Positions 8,428 to 16,944 of a stretch of DNA of 61,870 bases are shown piece after piece; the stretch's first letter is position 1; each line of letters opens with the position of its first letter. Source of the DNA: Halorussus litoreus. GTDB taxonomy: Archaea > Halobacteriota > Halobacteria > Halobacteriales > Haladaptataceae. Under the pieces are notes generated by a model, which was not told where the DNA came from, made no database searches, and saw nothing but the letters and a program-made list of their open reading frames with translations. The position numbers and the translations under genes were made by a program. The DNA is taken from the NCBI RefSeq assembly GCF_003382685.1, contig NZ_KZ859516.1, forward strand, positions 1 through 61,870. The letters run 5' to 3'.

Positions 8428-10541
8428 AAGGTCTCCACGTCGAGTATCGTCACCACGTCGCCCTCGCCGAGCACCGCGGCCCCCGACAGCCCGGGGATGC
8501 CGCTCAGGATGCCCTCGAACGGTTTGACGACGACCTCCTCCTGTCGGCTCACCGCGTCGCAGTGGATGGCGACCGAGCGCTCGGACTCCTTGATGCGGAC
8601 CAACATCCCGTCGCCGTTCTTCGTCTGGCCGGGGACGTTCAGCGCGTCACCGAGCCGAACGAGGGGATAGACGGTGTCGTCGTGGGTGACGACCTCCTCG
8701 CCCTCGACGGTCTGGACCGCCTCCATCCGGCGGATCTCGTCGACGTTCTTGATGGGGATACCGTACTCCTCGTCGCCGGATTGGACGAACAGGACCTTCA
8801 CGATTGCGACGGTCACCGGCAGCGAGAGGCTGATGGTCGTGCCCTCGCCGGGCGCGCTTTCGACCGAGATCTCGCCGTCGAGTCGCGTCACCGTTTCCCT
8901 GACCACGTCCATGCCGACGCCGCGGCCGCTCACGTCGGTTACCTCGTCGGTGGTCGAGAAGCCGGCGTGGAAGATCAGCTTCTGGGCCTCCTCCTCGCTC
9001 AGCTCGTCGGCCTCCTCGCGGGACAGGGCGCCCTTCTCGACCGCGTTGGCTCGGATGCCGTCGGGGTCGATGCCGCCGCCGTCGTCCTCGACCTCGATGG
9101 TCACGCGGTCGCGCTCGCGCGAGCCCCGGAGCCGGATGGTCCCCTCGCGGGGCTTGCCTGCGGCCTCGCGCTCGTCGGGGTCCTCGACGCCGTGGTCCAC
9201 GGCGTTCCGGAGCAGGTGCATCAGCGGGTCGCTGATCTCGTCGAGGATGGTCCGGTCGAGTTCGATGTCGGTCCCTTCCATCGCGAAGTCGATGTCCTTG
9301 TCCTGCTCGCGCGCGAGGTCGCGCACGAGCCGCGGGAACTTGTCGACCACCTTCTTCAGCGGGACCAACCGCATGTCCATCACGGTGTCCTGCAGGCTCG
9401 ACGTGATCTTGTCCAACTCGTCGAGGTGGTCCTCGGCGCTGTCGAGTTCCGCCTGCTCGATGGATCGGCGGAGCTTGATTCGGCTGGTGACCAACTGCTC
9501 GACCTGCCCGTGGACGTCGTCGAGCTGGTCCACGTCGACCCGGACCGACTGTATCTCCTCGATAGACTCGTCGGTCGAGTCGGCGGACCCGGACGACCCC
9601 GAGCCGTCGGACGCACCCGTTCCGGAATCCCCGGACGCGCTCGTCCCGGACTCCTCGGGCGCGGAATCGCCCGTTTCACCTGCGGCACTCGCGCCGTCGT
9701 CGCCCGACTCGGCGGGACTCGCGCCGTCTCCGCCAGCCTCCGGGGACTCGGCCGCCGCGTCGAGATCGGGTTTCGGGACGCGAGTCACGGTCCCGCCGTC
9801 GATCTTGCCGACCGAGGCGACGACCGATTCGACCTCGCCCGCACTCGCCGCCGCGACGAACGCGTCGAAACCGTCGTCGTACTCGCCGTCGTTGACGGCT
9901 TCGACCGCCGGAACCGTGTCGAGCAGATCGAGATCCTCTTCGAGGCCCTCCAGCGCGAACATCGCGTCGACGCCCTTCATCTCGGGGTCGCCCATGTCCA
10001 CGGCGACGTGGAACACCTCGCCGTCCGCCGACGCGAGTGCTGCGGGGTCGTCGAGGTCGGTCAGCGGGACTGCGTCGAGTACGTCGTCGCTGTTTCCGGT
10101 CGCCTCGCCGTTCGTCGCCTCGCTGGCCGTCGGTTCGGAGGACTCCCGCTCTTGGGAGCCAGTGCCGCCGTCCTCGATGACGGCTCGGATGTTCTCGATG
10201 GTGTCGAGGGCGTCGAGGTCCGTCTCGCCCGACGCCTCGATCTGGTCGAGCGCGCGGTCGATCTCGTCGACGCCCGCGAACACGAGGTCCATCATCTCGG
10301 GCGTGACCTCCATCCGGCCCTCGCGGACCTCGTCCAGCAGGTCCTCGATGGCGTGGGCGAGGTCGCTGGCGTCCTGGAACCCCATCGCGCCGAAGTTACC
10401 CTTCAGCGTGTGGGCCGTCCGAAAGATCGAGTCCATCGCGGCCTCGGACGATGGGTCGTCTTCGAGTTCGAGCAGCGAGTTGTTGAGTTCCGTGACGTTC
10501 TCTTCGCTCTCGCGGATGAAGTCCTGTAGGTAGTCGTCCAT
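8424..10541 (-). CDS. cheA: Chemotaxis sensor histidine kinase CheA
   Basis: 705 aa. Domains in order: Hpt with phosphoacceptor His44 (RTAHTLKGNFG); a regulator-binding-like segment (about 165-265); a Ser/Gly/Asp-rich linker (about 265-325); the dimerisation helices; the HATPase domain with N-box LLRNAVDHG and G-boxes DDGGGID and GRGVGMD; and a C-terminal CheW-like domain. It phosphorylates CheY and CheB in response to receptors. Three nt follow the cheB stop. Confidence 0.96.
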   Translation of the reverse strand: MDDYLQDFIRESEENVTELNNSLLELEDDPSSEAAMDSIFRTAHTLKGNFGAMGFQDASDLAHAIEDLLDEVREGRMEVTPEMMDLVFAGVDEIDRALDQIEASGETDLDALDTIENIRAVIEDGGTGSQERESSEPTASEATNGEATGNSDDVLDAVPLTDLDDPAALASADGEVFHVAVDMGDPEMKGVDAMFALEGLEEDLDLLDTVPAVEAVNDGEYDDGFDAFVAAASAGEVESVVASVGKIDGGTVTRVPKPDLDAAAESPEAGGDGASPAESGDDGASAAGETGDSAPEESGTSASGDSGTGASDGSGSSGSADSTDESIEEIQSVRVDVDQLDDVHGQVEQLVTSRIKLRRSIEQAELDSAEDHLDELDKITSSLQDTVMDMRLVPLKKVVDKFPRLVRDLAREQDKDIDFAMEGTDIELDRTILDEISDPLMHLLRNAVDHGVEDPDEREAAGKPREGTIRLRGSRERDRVTIEVEDDGGGIDPDGIRANAVEKGALSREEADELSEEEAQKLIFHAGFSTTDEVTDVSGRGVGMDVVRETVTRLDGEISVESAPGEGTTISLSLPVTVAIVKVLFVQSGDEEYGIPIKNVDEIRRMEAVQTVEGEEVVTHDDTVYPLVRLGDALNVPGQTKNGDGMLVRIKESERSVAIHCDAVSRQEEVVVKPFEGILSGIPGLSGAAVLGEGDVVTILDVETL

Positions 10542-10544
10542 GTG

Positions 10545-11588
10545 TCAGTTCTCCGTATTGATAGCGTCGAGGATCGCCTTTCCCATCTCGTCTGCCGAGT
10601 GGACGCGGTCGACGCAGCCCGTCTCGATGGCCCGCGCCGGGATGCCGAACACCGACGAACTCTCCTCGTCCTGCGCGAGCGTCGCGCCGCCTGCGGCGTC
10701 GATGGCCTCGATACCCGCCGCGCCGTCGCTTCCCATGCCGGTGAGGACCACGCCGACGAGCGAGTCGTCGATCGCCTCGGCGGCCGTCTCCATCGTCACG
10801 TCGATGGCCGGGCGCACGCCGTGTTGCTGTTCGTCCTGCTGGAGTTTGACGCGGAGCCGTCCGTTGCCGTAGCCCGCGACCTCCATGTGGTAGTCGCCCT
10901 TCGCCACGAGCGCCTCGCCGCCGCCGATGCGCGTGCCGTCTTCGGCCTCGCGAACGTCGTACTCGCTGTGGCGGTCGAGCCGCTCGGCGAACCGGCCGGT
11001 GAATCCCTCGGGCATGTGCTGGACCACAAGCACCCGGAGGTCGGCGGCCAGCGGGAGGCTCGCGAGCACGCGCTCGACCACGCGCGGGCCGCCGGTCGAC
11101 GCGCCGACGACCAGCGTGGGATCGTCGACGTAGCCGTGGTCGGTCTCGATGGCGTCCGTGTCGTCGGCGTCGTCGACCTCCGCGACCGAGTCGAGGTCGG
11201 CCCGCGTCGCCGACCGGACGGTCTCGACCAGCGCGTCGCCGTGGGCCGAGATCTCGGTCGAGACCTCGCCGCCGGGCTTGGCGAGGAAGTCGACCGCGCC
11301 CTTCTCCAGCGCCTCGAAGGTGGCCTCCGCGCCCTCGCCGGTGTGAGCCGACAGCATCACCACTGGCGTCGGATTCGTCGCCATGATCTGCTCGACGGCC
11401 TCGATGCCGTTCATGCGGGGCATCTCGACGTCCATCGTCACCACGTCCGGGTCGTGGTCCGCGACCGCCTCGACGCCCGCTTCGCCGTCACCTGCCTGCG
11501 CGACGACCTCGACGCCGGCGTCTTCGAGGATGTCCGAGATGACCGTGCGCATGAAGTGCGAGTCGTCGACGACGACTGCTTCGGTCAT
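10545..11588 (-). CDS. cheB: Protein-glutamate methylesterase CheB
   Basis: Response regulator receiver domain (acidic pair D8-D9, phosphoacceptor D53 in VTMDVEMPRMNG) fused to the methylesterase domain, with the catalytic Ser in ASTGGPRV, the His in VVQHMPEGF and the Asp in GMGSDGA. It removes receptor methyl groups. The start is the ATG at 11588, overlapping the cheY stop by 4 nt; an in-frame upstream extension is out-of-frame cheY and not coding. Confidence 0.95.
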   Translation of the reverse strand: MTEAVVVDDSHFMRTVISDILEDAGVEVVAQAGDGEAGVEAVADHDPDVVTMDVEMPRMNGIEAVEQIMATNPTPVVMLSAHTGEGAEATFEALEKGAVDFLAKPGGEVSTEISAHGDALVETVRSATRADLDSVAEVDDADDTDAIETDHGYVDDPTLVVGASTGGPRVVERVLASLPLAADLRVLVVQHMPEGFTGRFAERLDRHSEYDVREAEDGTRIGGGEALVAKGDYHMEVAGYGNGRLRVKLQQDEQQHGVRPAIDVTMETAAEAIDDSLVGVVLTGMGSDGAAGIEAIDAAGGATLAQDEESSSVFGIPARAIETGCVDRVHSADEMGKAILDAINTEN

Positions 11589-11947
11589 GCTGAGACGACG
11601 TCGTCGATGGCGTCCATCACGCTCGGCTTCTGGAACGGTTTGGTGATGTAGCCGTCCGCGCCCGCCTTGATCGCGGCCTTCATCTTCTCCTCCTGTCCGA
11701 TACTGGTGCACATGATGACGTTCGAGTCGGGGTCGGCCTCCTTGATCTCGGAGGTTGCCTCGATGCCGTCTCGGATCGGCATCACGATGTCCATCATCAC
11801 GAGGTCCGGGCTGTGCTCCTCGTACAGTTCGATGGCCTCGACCCCGTTCTCGGCCTCGCCAGCGATCTCGAACTCTTCTTCGAGTATCTCCCGGAGCAGA
11901 TTCCGCATAAATTCCGAGTCGTCCACGATGAGTACGTTCTTCGCCAT
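11585..11947 (-). CDS. cheY: Chemotaxis response regulator CheY
   Basis: Stand-alone receiver of 120 aa with acidic pocket D9-D10, phosphoacceptor D53 (MMDIVMP), switch Thr and the Lys of YITKPF. Phosphorylated CheY signals to the archaellum motor, through CheF and ArlCDE in haloarchaea. It is the first gene of the che operon, with a TATA-like AAATAAATT at 11984-11992 and a GGTGA Shine-Dalgarno-like sequence before the ATG. Confidence 0.95.
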   Translation of the reverse strand: MAKNVLIVDDSEFMRNLLREILEEEFEIAGEAENGVEAIELYEEHSPDLVMMDIVMPIRDGIEATSEIKEADPDSNVIMCTSIGQEEKMKAAIKAGADGYITKPFQKPSVMDAIDDVVSA

Positions 11948-11983
11948 GGAGTAGTCACCAGTAGGCTGATAGAAACCGGGCTG

Positions 11984-12017
11984 AAATAAATTCTCTCATG
12001 CAATTATCATCGCTGAT
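11984..12017 (-). promoter_or_regulatory. cheY operon promoter with shared element
   Basis: The minus strand carries a TATA-like AATTTATTT (11984-11992) and, 11 nt upstream, ATCAGCGATGATAA (12004-12017), identical to the copy upstream of arlCDE (5152-5165). A part-copy reading GCTGATAGAAA on the plus strand (11964-11974) matches 5160-5170. Confidence 0.6.
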
Positions 12018-12040
12018 GTTCCCGGCGGGAGTTGCGGCCA

Positions 12041-12601
12041 TCATTTCAACTGGTCGATGACCGCGTCGATGTCGATCCACACGACGAGGTCGAGCCCGTC
12101 GCCGTTCTGCTTCCGGATGAGCCCCCGCGAGACCTCCTGTTCGACGCTCCGCGTGTCGAACTCCGAGAGGTCGTCGTCGGTGTCGATCCGGTCCTCGGGG
12201 TAGGTCGAGACCTCCCGGACCTCGTCGACCCGGATGCCGACCTTCTGCTTGTCGTCCGGGCGGTCGAGGACCAGCACGTCCTGCTCGCCGCGCTCGACCG
12301 CGTCGCTCTCGACGCCGAGGAACGACCGCGGGTCGATAATTGCGGTGGTCTCGCCCCGGAGGTCCATCACGCCGTCGACCGCGTCGGGCGTCCGGGGGAT
12401 GCGAGTTACCTTCTTCGTCTCGACGATGCTGTCGACCTCGTGGATGTCGACGGCGCAGTCGTCCTCGCCGAGGCGGAACTCCACGACCTGCCGAGTCGGA
12501 ACGTCCCGAGAGTCGGGCGACTGCTCGGGGTCGTCCGACTCCGAGGCTGCGCCCGATTCGGTCGGTGCGCCTGAGCCGGTGTCGGTCTCCTGTACCTCCA
12601 T
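12041..12601 (-). CDS. cheW: Chemotaxis coupling protein CheW
   Basis: CheW adaptor that links chemoreceptors to CheA. An acidic, Ser/Gly/Pro-rich N-terminus (about 40 aa) precedes a complete CheW domain (RQVVEFRLGEDDCAVDIHEV, then VTRIPRTPDAVDGVMDLRG). I prefer the ATG at 12601 (186 aa) because a TATA-like GTAAAA at 12636-12641 would put transcription start between the two possible ATGs; the alternative is 12622. It is its own unit, upstream of cheY. Confidence 0.92.
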   Translation of the reverse strand: MEVQETDTGSGAPTESGAASESDDPEQSPDSRDVPTRQVVEFRLGEDDCAVDIHEVDSIVETKKVTRIPRTPDAVDGVMDLRGETTAIIDPRSFLGVESDAVERGEQDVLVLDRPDDKQKVGIRVDEVREVSTYPEDRIDTDDDLSEFDTRSVEQEVSRGLIRKQNGDGLDLVVWIDIDAVIDQLK

Positions 12602-12781
12602 AGCGCGCTCTGTTTGGAACATCGAACCCGAGCACGTAAAACCCGGCCTCGGCTCTCGCTATTGATAATCGGCTGGGCGTCTCGGAAGCTTCACTTTCTG
12701 CCGGCGTGCGCTGGATTCGACTGACGGCCCGGCGCGCGCTGGCTCGTCTTTTCCACATAGCTTGCGCTGGATCGTCCTTCC

Positions 12782-13093
12782 ACCCGGCGCGTGCGGCGCG
12801 GCGTCTCACCGAGCGACGCGAGATGAGGCTCGTGGGAGCCGTGCTCCCACGGCGTCTCGACGAGTGAAACGAGTCGAGGTTCGTCAGCGCGTGCGCTGAC
12901 GGCGCTCCCATGCGCCGCGCAACCCGCGCGAGGGCTGCAGGAGCGACGCGACTGCAGGCTCGGCGGACGCGGGTTGTCCGCCGGTGTCGTCGGGAGCGCA
13001 GCGACCGACGGCTCGGCAGAGCGTGCGCTGCCGGTGGACGAGGACCACAGGCCGGTGGACGAGTAGCGCAGGCTGGAGGCCGAGGACCGCAGG
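12782..13093. repeat. Intergenic array of hairpins and 21-bp repeats
   Basis: The 715-nt gap between cheW and the oxidoreductase has no credible gene. It holds a run of inverted repeats: 12832-12839/12843-12850, 12856-12861/12873-12878, 12882-12889/12894-12901, 12935-12940/12952-12957, 12961-12968/12976-12983, 12988-12993/13005-13010 and 13015-13019/13028-13032. Several share loops of the type GAGCGACGCGA or GAGCGCAGCGA. They lead into a degenerate 21-bp tandem repeat (13031-13093, three units). Confidence 0.75.
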
Positions 13094-13316
13094 AGGCTGG
13101 GGTGGTATGCGGACCGCGGTGTTGTGCGGAGCGGTGCGGTCACGCCGAGACTCAAGGAGTAGCTAGCTTCACCCAATTGTTCAACGATATCTCGCTGGCT
13201 CGGCCACTGCTTTCCAGATTCCACGCAGACCGCCCAAGACAGACATCTTCCTCCGGGCCCGGCGTACTCTTCCGCAACCGGAGTACCCTTCCGGCGGGCG
13301 TGCGTAATCAATTTCC

Positions 13317-14336
13317 ATGCCGGAGACGAACCGCAAGTTCCTGCTGGCGAATCGCCCCGACGGAAAACCCGACCGCGACACGTTCGAGCTGGTCGAGGAG
13401 GACGTGCCGGAACCCGGCCCGGGCGAGGCGCTGGTCCGGACGCTCTACCTCTCGGTCGACCCGTACATGCGCGGCCGGATGGACGCCGGCGAGTCGTACG
13501 CCGAAGCCTGGGGAGTCGGCGACCCGCTTCAGGCTGGCGTCGTCGGCGAAGTCGTCGAGTCCAACGGCGCGGGGTTCGAGGCGGGTGACGTGGTCACGGG
13601 CAACCTCGAATGGGCCGACTACGCCACCGCGGCCGGACCGGACCTCCAGCCGGTGAACCCCGATCTCGCCCCCGTCTCGACCTCGCTGGGCGTGCTCGGG
13701 ATGCCGGGTCGGACGGCCTACTTCGGGACGCGCGAGCTCGCCGACCCCGGCGCGGGCGACACCTTCGTCGTCACGGGCGCGGCTGGCGCGGTCGGCTCGG
13801 TCGCGGGCCAGATCGCCAAGCTCTCGGGAGCGCGCGTGGTCGGGTTCGCCGGCTCGGACGAGAAGGTCGCGTTCCTCGAAGACGAACTGGGCTTCGACGC
13901 GGGTATCAACTACAAGTCGACCGACGACTACCGCGCCGCGCTCGACGAGGCTGCCCCAAACGGCGTGGACGCCTACTTCGACAACGTCGGCGGACCCATC
14001 ACCGACGCAGTCTTCTCGAAGCTGAACGTCGACGCCCAGATCGCGGTCTGCGGCCAGATCTCGCTGTACAACGCCCAGCAGATGCCGACCGGCCCGCGAA
14101 AGCTCCCGAAGCTCATCGAGAGCCGGGCGCGAGTCGAGGGCTTTCTCGTCCAGGACTTCGCGCCGCGCTTCCGGCAGGCGACCAAAAAGCTCGGTCGGTG
14201 GGTGTCGAACGGCGAGATCCAGTACCGCGAGACGGTCACCGAGGGACTGGAGAACGCCCCGGACGCGTTCCTCGGACTGTTCGAGGGCGAGAACATCGGC
14301 AAGCAACTCGTGAAGGTCGGCGAACGCGGCGAGTAG
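13317..14336 (+). CDS. NADP-dependent zinc-free MDR oxidoreductase
   Basis: 339 aa of the medium-chain dehydrogenase/reductase superfamily, in the leukotriene-B4/prostaglandin reductase-like (YncB/CurA) branch. The N-terminal substrate domain has VDPYMRGRM; the Rossmann domain has GAAGAVGSVAGQIAKL and a basic NADP-type pocket; zinc-binding cysteines are absent. It probably reduces enones or quinones with NADPH. It ends 24 nt before a convergent gene; the physiological substrate is unknown. Confidence 0.85.
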   Translation: MPETNRKFLLANRPDGKPDRDTFELVEEDVPEPGPGEALVRTLYLSVDPYMRGRMDAGESYAEAWGVGDPLQAGVVGEVVESNGAGFEAGDVVTGNLEWADYATAAGPDLQPVNPDLAPVSTSLGVLGMPGRTAYFGTRELADPGAGDTFVVTGAAGAVGSVAGQIAKLSGARVVGFAGSDEKVAFLEDELGFDAGINYKSTDDYRAALDEAAPNGVDAYFDNVGGPITDAVFSKLNVDAQIAVCGQISLYNAQQMPTGPRKLPKLIESRARVEGFLVQDFAPRFRQATKKLGRWVSNGEIQYRETVTEGLENAPDAFLGLFEGENIGKQLVKVGERGE

Positions 14337-14360
14337 TCCGAAACAGAAGTTCCCGACTTC

Positions 14361-15035
14361 TCAGACGTTCTCCGGTGGGAACACCATTCCGCGGTCGTCC
14401 TGCACCGCCTCGACCAGATCGGCGATGGTGTCGTTCGGGCCGAGGTCGTAGGCTTCGAGGATGGCCTGCAAGCACGACGGTGAGTAGCGCACCCGGACGT
14501 TCGACTCGGTGAGTAGGATGCCGAGCACGTCCTCGACCGCCGTCTCGGTGGTCAACTGCTGGGCGTACCACCGCAGGAGGCCGTCGAAGACGGTGCCCAC
14601 GTCGTCCGATGACACCTGCTGGTGGCCGATGGCGTCCTCGGCCTTCGCAGTGACGTGGAACCCGTACTGGGCGCTGACTGCCTGCAAGTCCGCCTCCAGC
14701 GCCTGTTTCACCGCGCTCGATTCCACGGTTCCGACTCCGGATTCGGACGCGCTGGCTCGGGCTTCGGTCCCGGGCGCAGATTCGCCGTCGCCGTTCCCAC
14801 CGCCAGCGTCGCCGGTAGCGCCTGCCGTGGATGCGCCACCTGCGTCCGCGGGAACGTCCGGACGGTCGTCGGTTCCGATGACGAACCGGTCTTCGTCCAA
14901 CTGGACGACGTTCTCCTCGTCCTGGATGTCGAGTTCGTCCGGCGACAGCGCCGGCCCGTCCTCGGCGCTCGCGCCCTCCTCGGGAGCCAGCGGCGGCTCT
15001 TCCGAATCGCGGCCGTCGTCCGGGGCGGGGGACAT
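14361..15035 (-). CDS. Haloarchaeal protein of unknown function, acidic N-terminus
   Basis: 224 aa. Residues 1-110 are acidic and low in complexity, apart from a short conserved-looking segment ENVVQLDEDRFVIGTDD. Residues 112-224 form an alpha-helical domain beginning VKQALEADLQAVSAQYGF and ending DDRGMVFPPENV. I recognise it as a family confined to haloarchaea but cannot assign a function. No membrane segment or signal peptide. Convergent with the oxidoreductase and divergent from the small wHTH gene. Confidence 0.7.
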   Translation of the reverse strand: MSPAPDDGRDSEEPPLAPEEGASAEDGPALSPDELDIQDEENVVQLDEDRFVIGTDDRPDVPADAGGASTAGATGDAGGGNGDGESAPGTEARASASESGVGTVESSAVKQALEADLQAVSAQYGFHVTAKAEDAIGHQQVSSDDVGTVFDGLLRWYAQQLTTETAVEDVLGILLTESNVRVRYSPSCLQAILEAYDLGPNDTIADLVEAVQDDRGMVFPPENV

Positions 15036-15169
15036 TGAAGTATCGTTCCCGTGGATTTCACATAAATTCTCCGCCTAGATCTCCGGTTGGCCTGTCGCGG
15101 GATCACCAATTCGGCGGTCGAGGGACGACGAGGTCGCCCGTGCGTCGACGCTCCACTCGACGAAATCCG

Positions 15170-15216
15170 ACTTGATTCGACTTGGTTCGACGATCGTCGT
15201 AGGAAGATTTTATTAT
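15170..15216 (+). promoter_or_regulatory. Promoter/operator of the small wHTH gene
   Basis: A TATA-like TTTTATTAT (15208-15216) lies about 26-34 nt upstream of the GTG at 15242, fitting a leaderless message. Just upstream are three 10-bp direct repeats (15170, 15180, 15190), the last making the palindrome CGACGATCGTCG (15188-15199). One-helical-turn spacing suggests a regulator binding site, possibly autoregulation. Confidence 0.55.
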
Positions 15217-15241
15217 CGTCGAACTTCTGGCGTTCCGTATC

Positions 15242-15469
15242 GTGACTGGCCTTCAGCATCCGACCGCGTCGTCGACAGCACTGCCGACCGAACTGGAGTC
15301 GCCGCGCGCGAAACTCGTCTACCTCTCGCTCCGATCGAGCGCGGCGTCCGTGGACGAGCTCCAGTCGACCCTCGGGGTCCCGAAGCTGACGCTCTACAGC
15401 GTGCTCCGGACGTTACGCGAACGGAATCTCGTGAAGAAGCAGGACGGTCGGTTCGCAGTAGTCGAGTAG
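15242..15469 (+). CDS. Small winged-helix transcriptional regulator
   Basis: 75 aa; a MarR/TrmB-type winged helix occupies residues 20-75, with the recognition region VDELQSTLGVPKLTLYSVLRTL and a wing RNLVKKQDGRF. There is no effector domain. The GTG start fits a leaderless promoter 26-34 nt upstream. It ends directly against the convergent microprotein gene at 15470. Its targets are unknown. Confidence 0.75.
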   Translation: MTGLQHPTASSTALPTELESPRAKLVYLSLRSSAASVDELQSTLGVPKLTLYSVLRTLRERNLVKKQDGRFAVVE

Positions 15470-15574
15470 TTACTCCTCGTCGTCCTCGGGGCAGAGCTGA
15501 TCGGGCGTGCGGTCGTAGCGGGGCGTCGCCACGAACCGTTCGATGCGCTCGCGCTCTTTCTCGGAGAGAGGCAT
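15470..15574 (-). CDS. 34-residue acidic microprotein
   Basis: ATG at 15574 to TAA at 15470; starts MPLSEKERERIERFVATPRY and ends PDQLCPEDDEE. It is highly charged, probably one amphipathic helix plus an acidic tail with a single Cys. A TATA-like TTTTTA at about 15600-15605 lies 27-31 nt upstream, fitting a leaderless promoter. Its stop abuts that of the wHTH gene with no gap. Function unknown; the amino-acid composition and promoter support it as a real gene. Confidence 0.6.
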   Translation of the reverse strand: MPLSEKERERIERFVATPRYDRTPDQLCPEDDEE

Positions 15575-15767
15575 AGCAGGGGAAAACCACGGAAGGGGTA
15601 AAAAGACAGCGGCCACTGGTCCCGTTCCGGAGAGGTTCGGCGTCGCTCCGCCACGATTCGGATTTTCTCCGGCAACTCCCCACCAACCCTATTTGGTCGC
15701 AAGCCGTGTCTCCTTTCGATGGGGGACTGCACGCTCGACAGCACCGCGAGTCGATCCGGGGGGAACC

Positions 15768-16622
15768 ATGGCCGAGGCTGACGACAAGTATCCCGCCGAG
15801 TCCGGCCGTCGACGCTTCGTAAAGGGGGTCGTCGGGAGCGCGGCACTGACTGGAGTCGGGACGGCGACCGCCGCGGCCGTCAGCTCGGCGACTGCGCCGT
15901 CCGGCGCGGGCGGCGGCATCATCCAGTACTACGGCGTCGAGAACACCGCGGGGCCTGCACCCCGCGCGATGCCACAGATTCCGGTCGAGATCGACGACGA
16001 CGGGTACGTCAAGGGCGTCTGGCCCGAGCCCGAGACCGTGACCGAACAGGGCCAAGAGATAACGGTCGCCGAGATGCAACTCGGCGGGACAACCTACTCC
16101 AGCGAGTGGTTCCAGTACTGCGGCGTCCAGACGTACCCCGGCGTGGAGCCCGACGCCGATCAGGACAACTTCTTCCGGTACTCGTCGTCGCCGCCGTACG
16201 AGTGGCAACAGGAGGCGGTCGAGAGCGGCGACCGCGTCAACATTTCGGACTTCCAGGACTACGGCTCGTGGGGAAACGGCGTCGGCGAGAGCGGCGTCGG
16301 GAAGCCCGCGATGGCGACGTGGCGATCACAGGACGTTCCGGCGAGCGGGACCATGCCAGTCCAGCTTATCCGGTCGCCGGTGGTCGAGCAGATGTCCGAG
16401 CGGGGCGGGAGCGACTGGGTTTCGGCCAGCACCGAACAGGGGTTCGTCGCCAACCTCAACAAGTGCACCCACTTCTGCTGCGTCCCCGCGTTCAAGGCGT
16501 TTGCCGACAGCGGACGGTTCGGCGCGGCCGACGAGATCTACTGCCAGTGCCACCAGTCGGTGTACGATCCGTTCAGCCTCGTCACGCAGTCGTTCGTCTC
16601 CCTTCCCCGGCCCGACGAGTGA
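15768..16622 (+). CDS. Tat-exported Rieske [2Fe-2S] protein
   Basis: 284 aa from the ATG at 15768; an upstream in-frame extension lacks coding character and overlaps the microprotein promoter. Tat motif GRRRFVKG (14-21) and a hydrophobic stretch give an N-terminal membrane anchor. Cluster ligands are C233-T-H235 and C259-x-C-H262, with C238 and C261 as the likely disulfide. It resembles the Rieske subunit of haloarchaeal bc-type complexes, but no cytochrome b gene is adjacent. Confidence 0.85.
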   Translation: MAEADDKYPAESGRRRFVKGVVGSAALTGVGTATAAAVSSATAPSGAGGGIIQYYGVENTAGPAPRAMPQIPVEIDDDGYVKGVWPEPETVTEQGQEITVAEMQLGGTTYSSEWFQYCGVQTYPGVEPDADQDNFFRYSSSPPYEWQQEAVESGDRVNISDFQDYGSWGNGVGESGVGKPAMATWRSQDVPASGTMPVQLIRSPVVEQMSERGGSDWVSASTEQGFVANLNKCTHFCCVPAFKAFADSGRFGAADEIYCQCHQSVYDPFSLVTQSFVSLPRPDE

Positions 16623-16737
16623 TGGCCCGAAGCACCGGCCGGTCCACGCCGCGTCGGTACGCCTCACTCCGGCAATCCTCGACGCGCCCGCGGACCGGCA
16701 ACAAACGTTTTGTGTCCACGGTTAGCAAGGACGAACG

Positions 16738-16944
16738 TTGAAGCGAACGCTGTCCACGGTCGTCGAACGAGTGAAGCGCCTCTGGAACTCGTCCGCCGCA
16801 TCTGGGGACGAGGAGAGCGCCGACGAGCGAGACGCCGGTCCCGACCTCTACGAATGTGCCGGCTGTGGCGCGGTGTTCATCTCGAAGCCCGACGAGTGTT
16901 CGACCTGCGAAGACGACGACTTCACGAACGTCGGTTCGTTCTGA
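16738..16944 (+). CDS. Zinc-ribbon microprotein
   Basis: 68 aa beginning at TTG (16738), since no ATG or GTG is available upstream in frame near the promoter. An acidic spacer (about 20-37) precedes a two-Cys-pair zinc ribbon: CAGCGAVF and CSTCEDDDF. Such small zinc-finger proteins are common in haloarchaea and are often regulators. It is monocistronic and convergent with the Cys-rich protein gene. Confidence 0.72.
   Translation: MKRTLSTVVERVKRLWNSSAASGDEESADERDAGPDLYECAGCGAVFISKPDECSTCEDDDFTNVGSF

Noticed and set aside
12832-13093. CRISPR array
   Set aside because: The repeats here and elsewhere are short, contiguous or inverted, without unique spacers, and no cas gene is present.
12691-13311. 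Long frames across the hairpin array
   Set aside because: Both strands are open because the sequence is repetitive and GC-rich; the translations are low in complexity and match no family. The hairpins and tandem repeats explain the region better.
15213-16208. 331-residue antisense frame opposite the Rieske gene
   Set aside because: No domain; Arg-rich composition; covered by three better supported genes.
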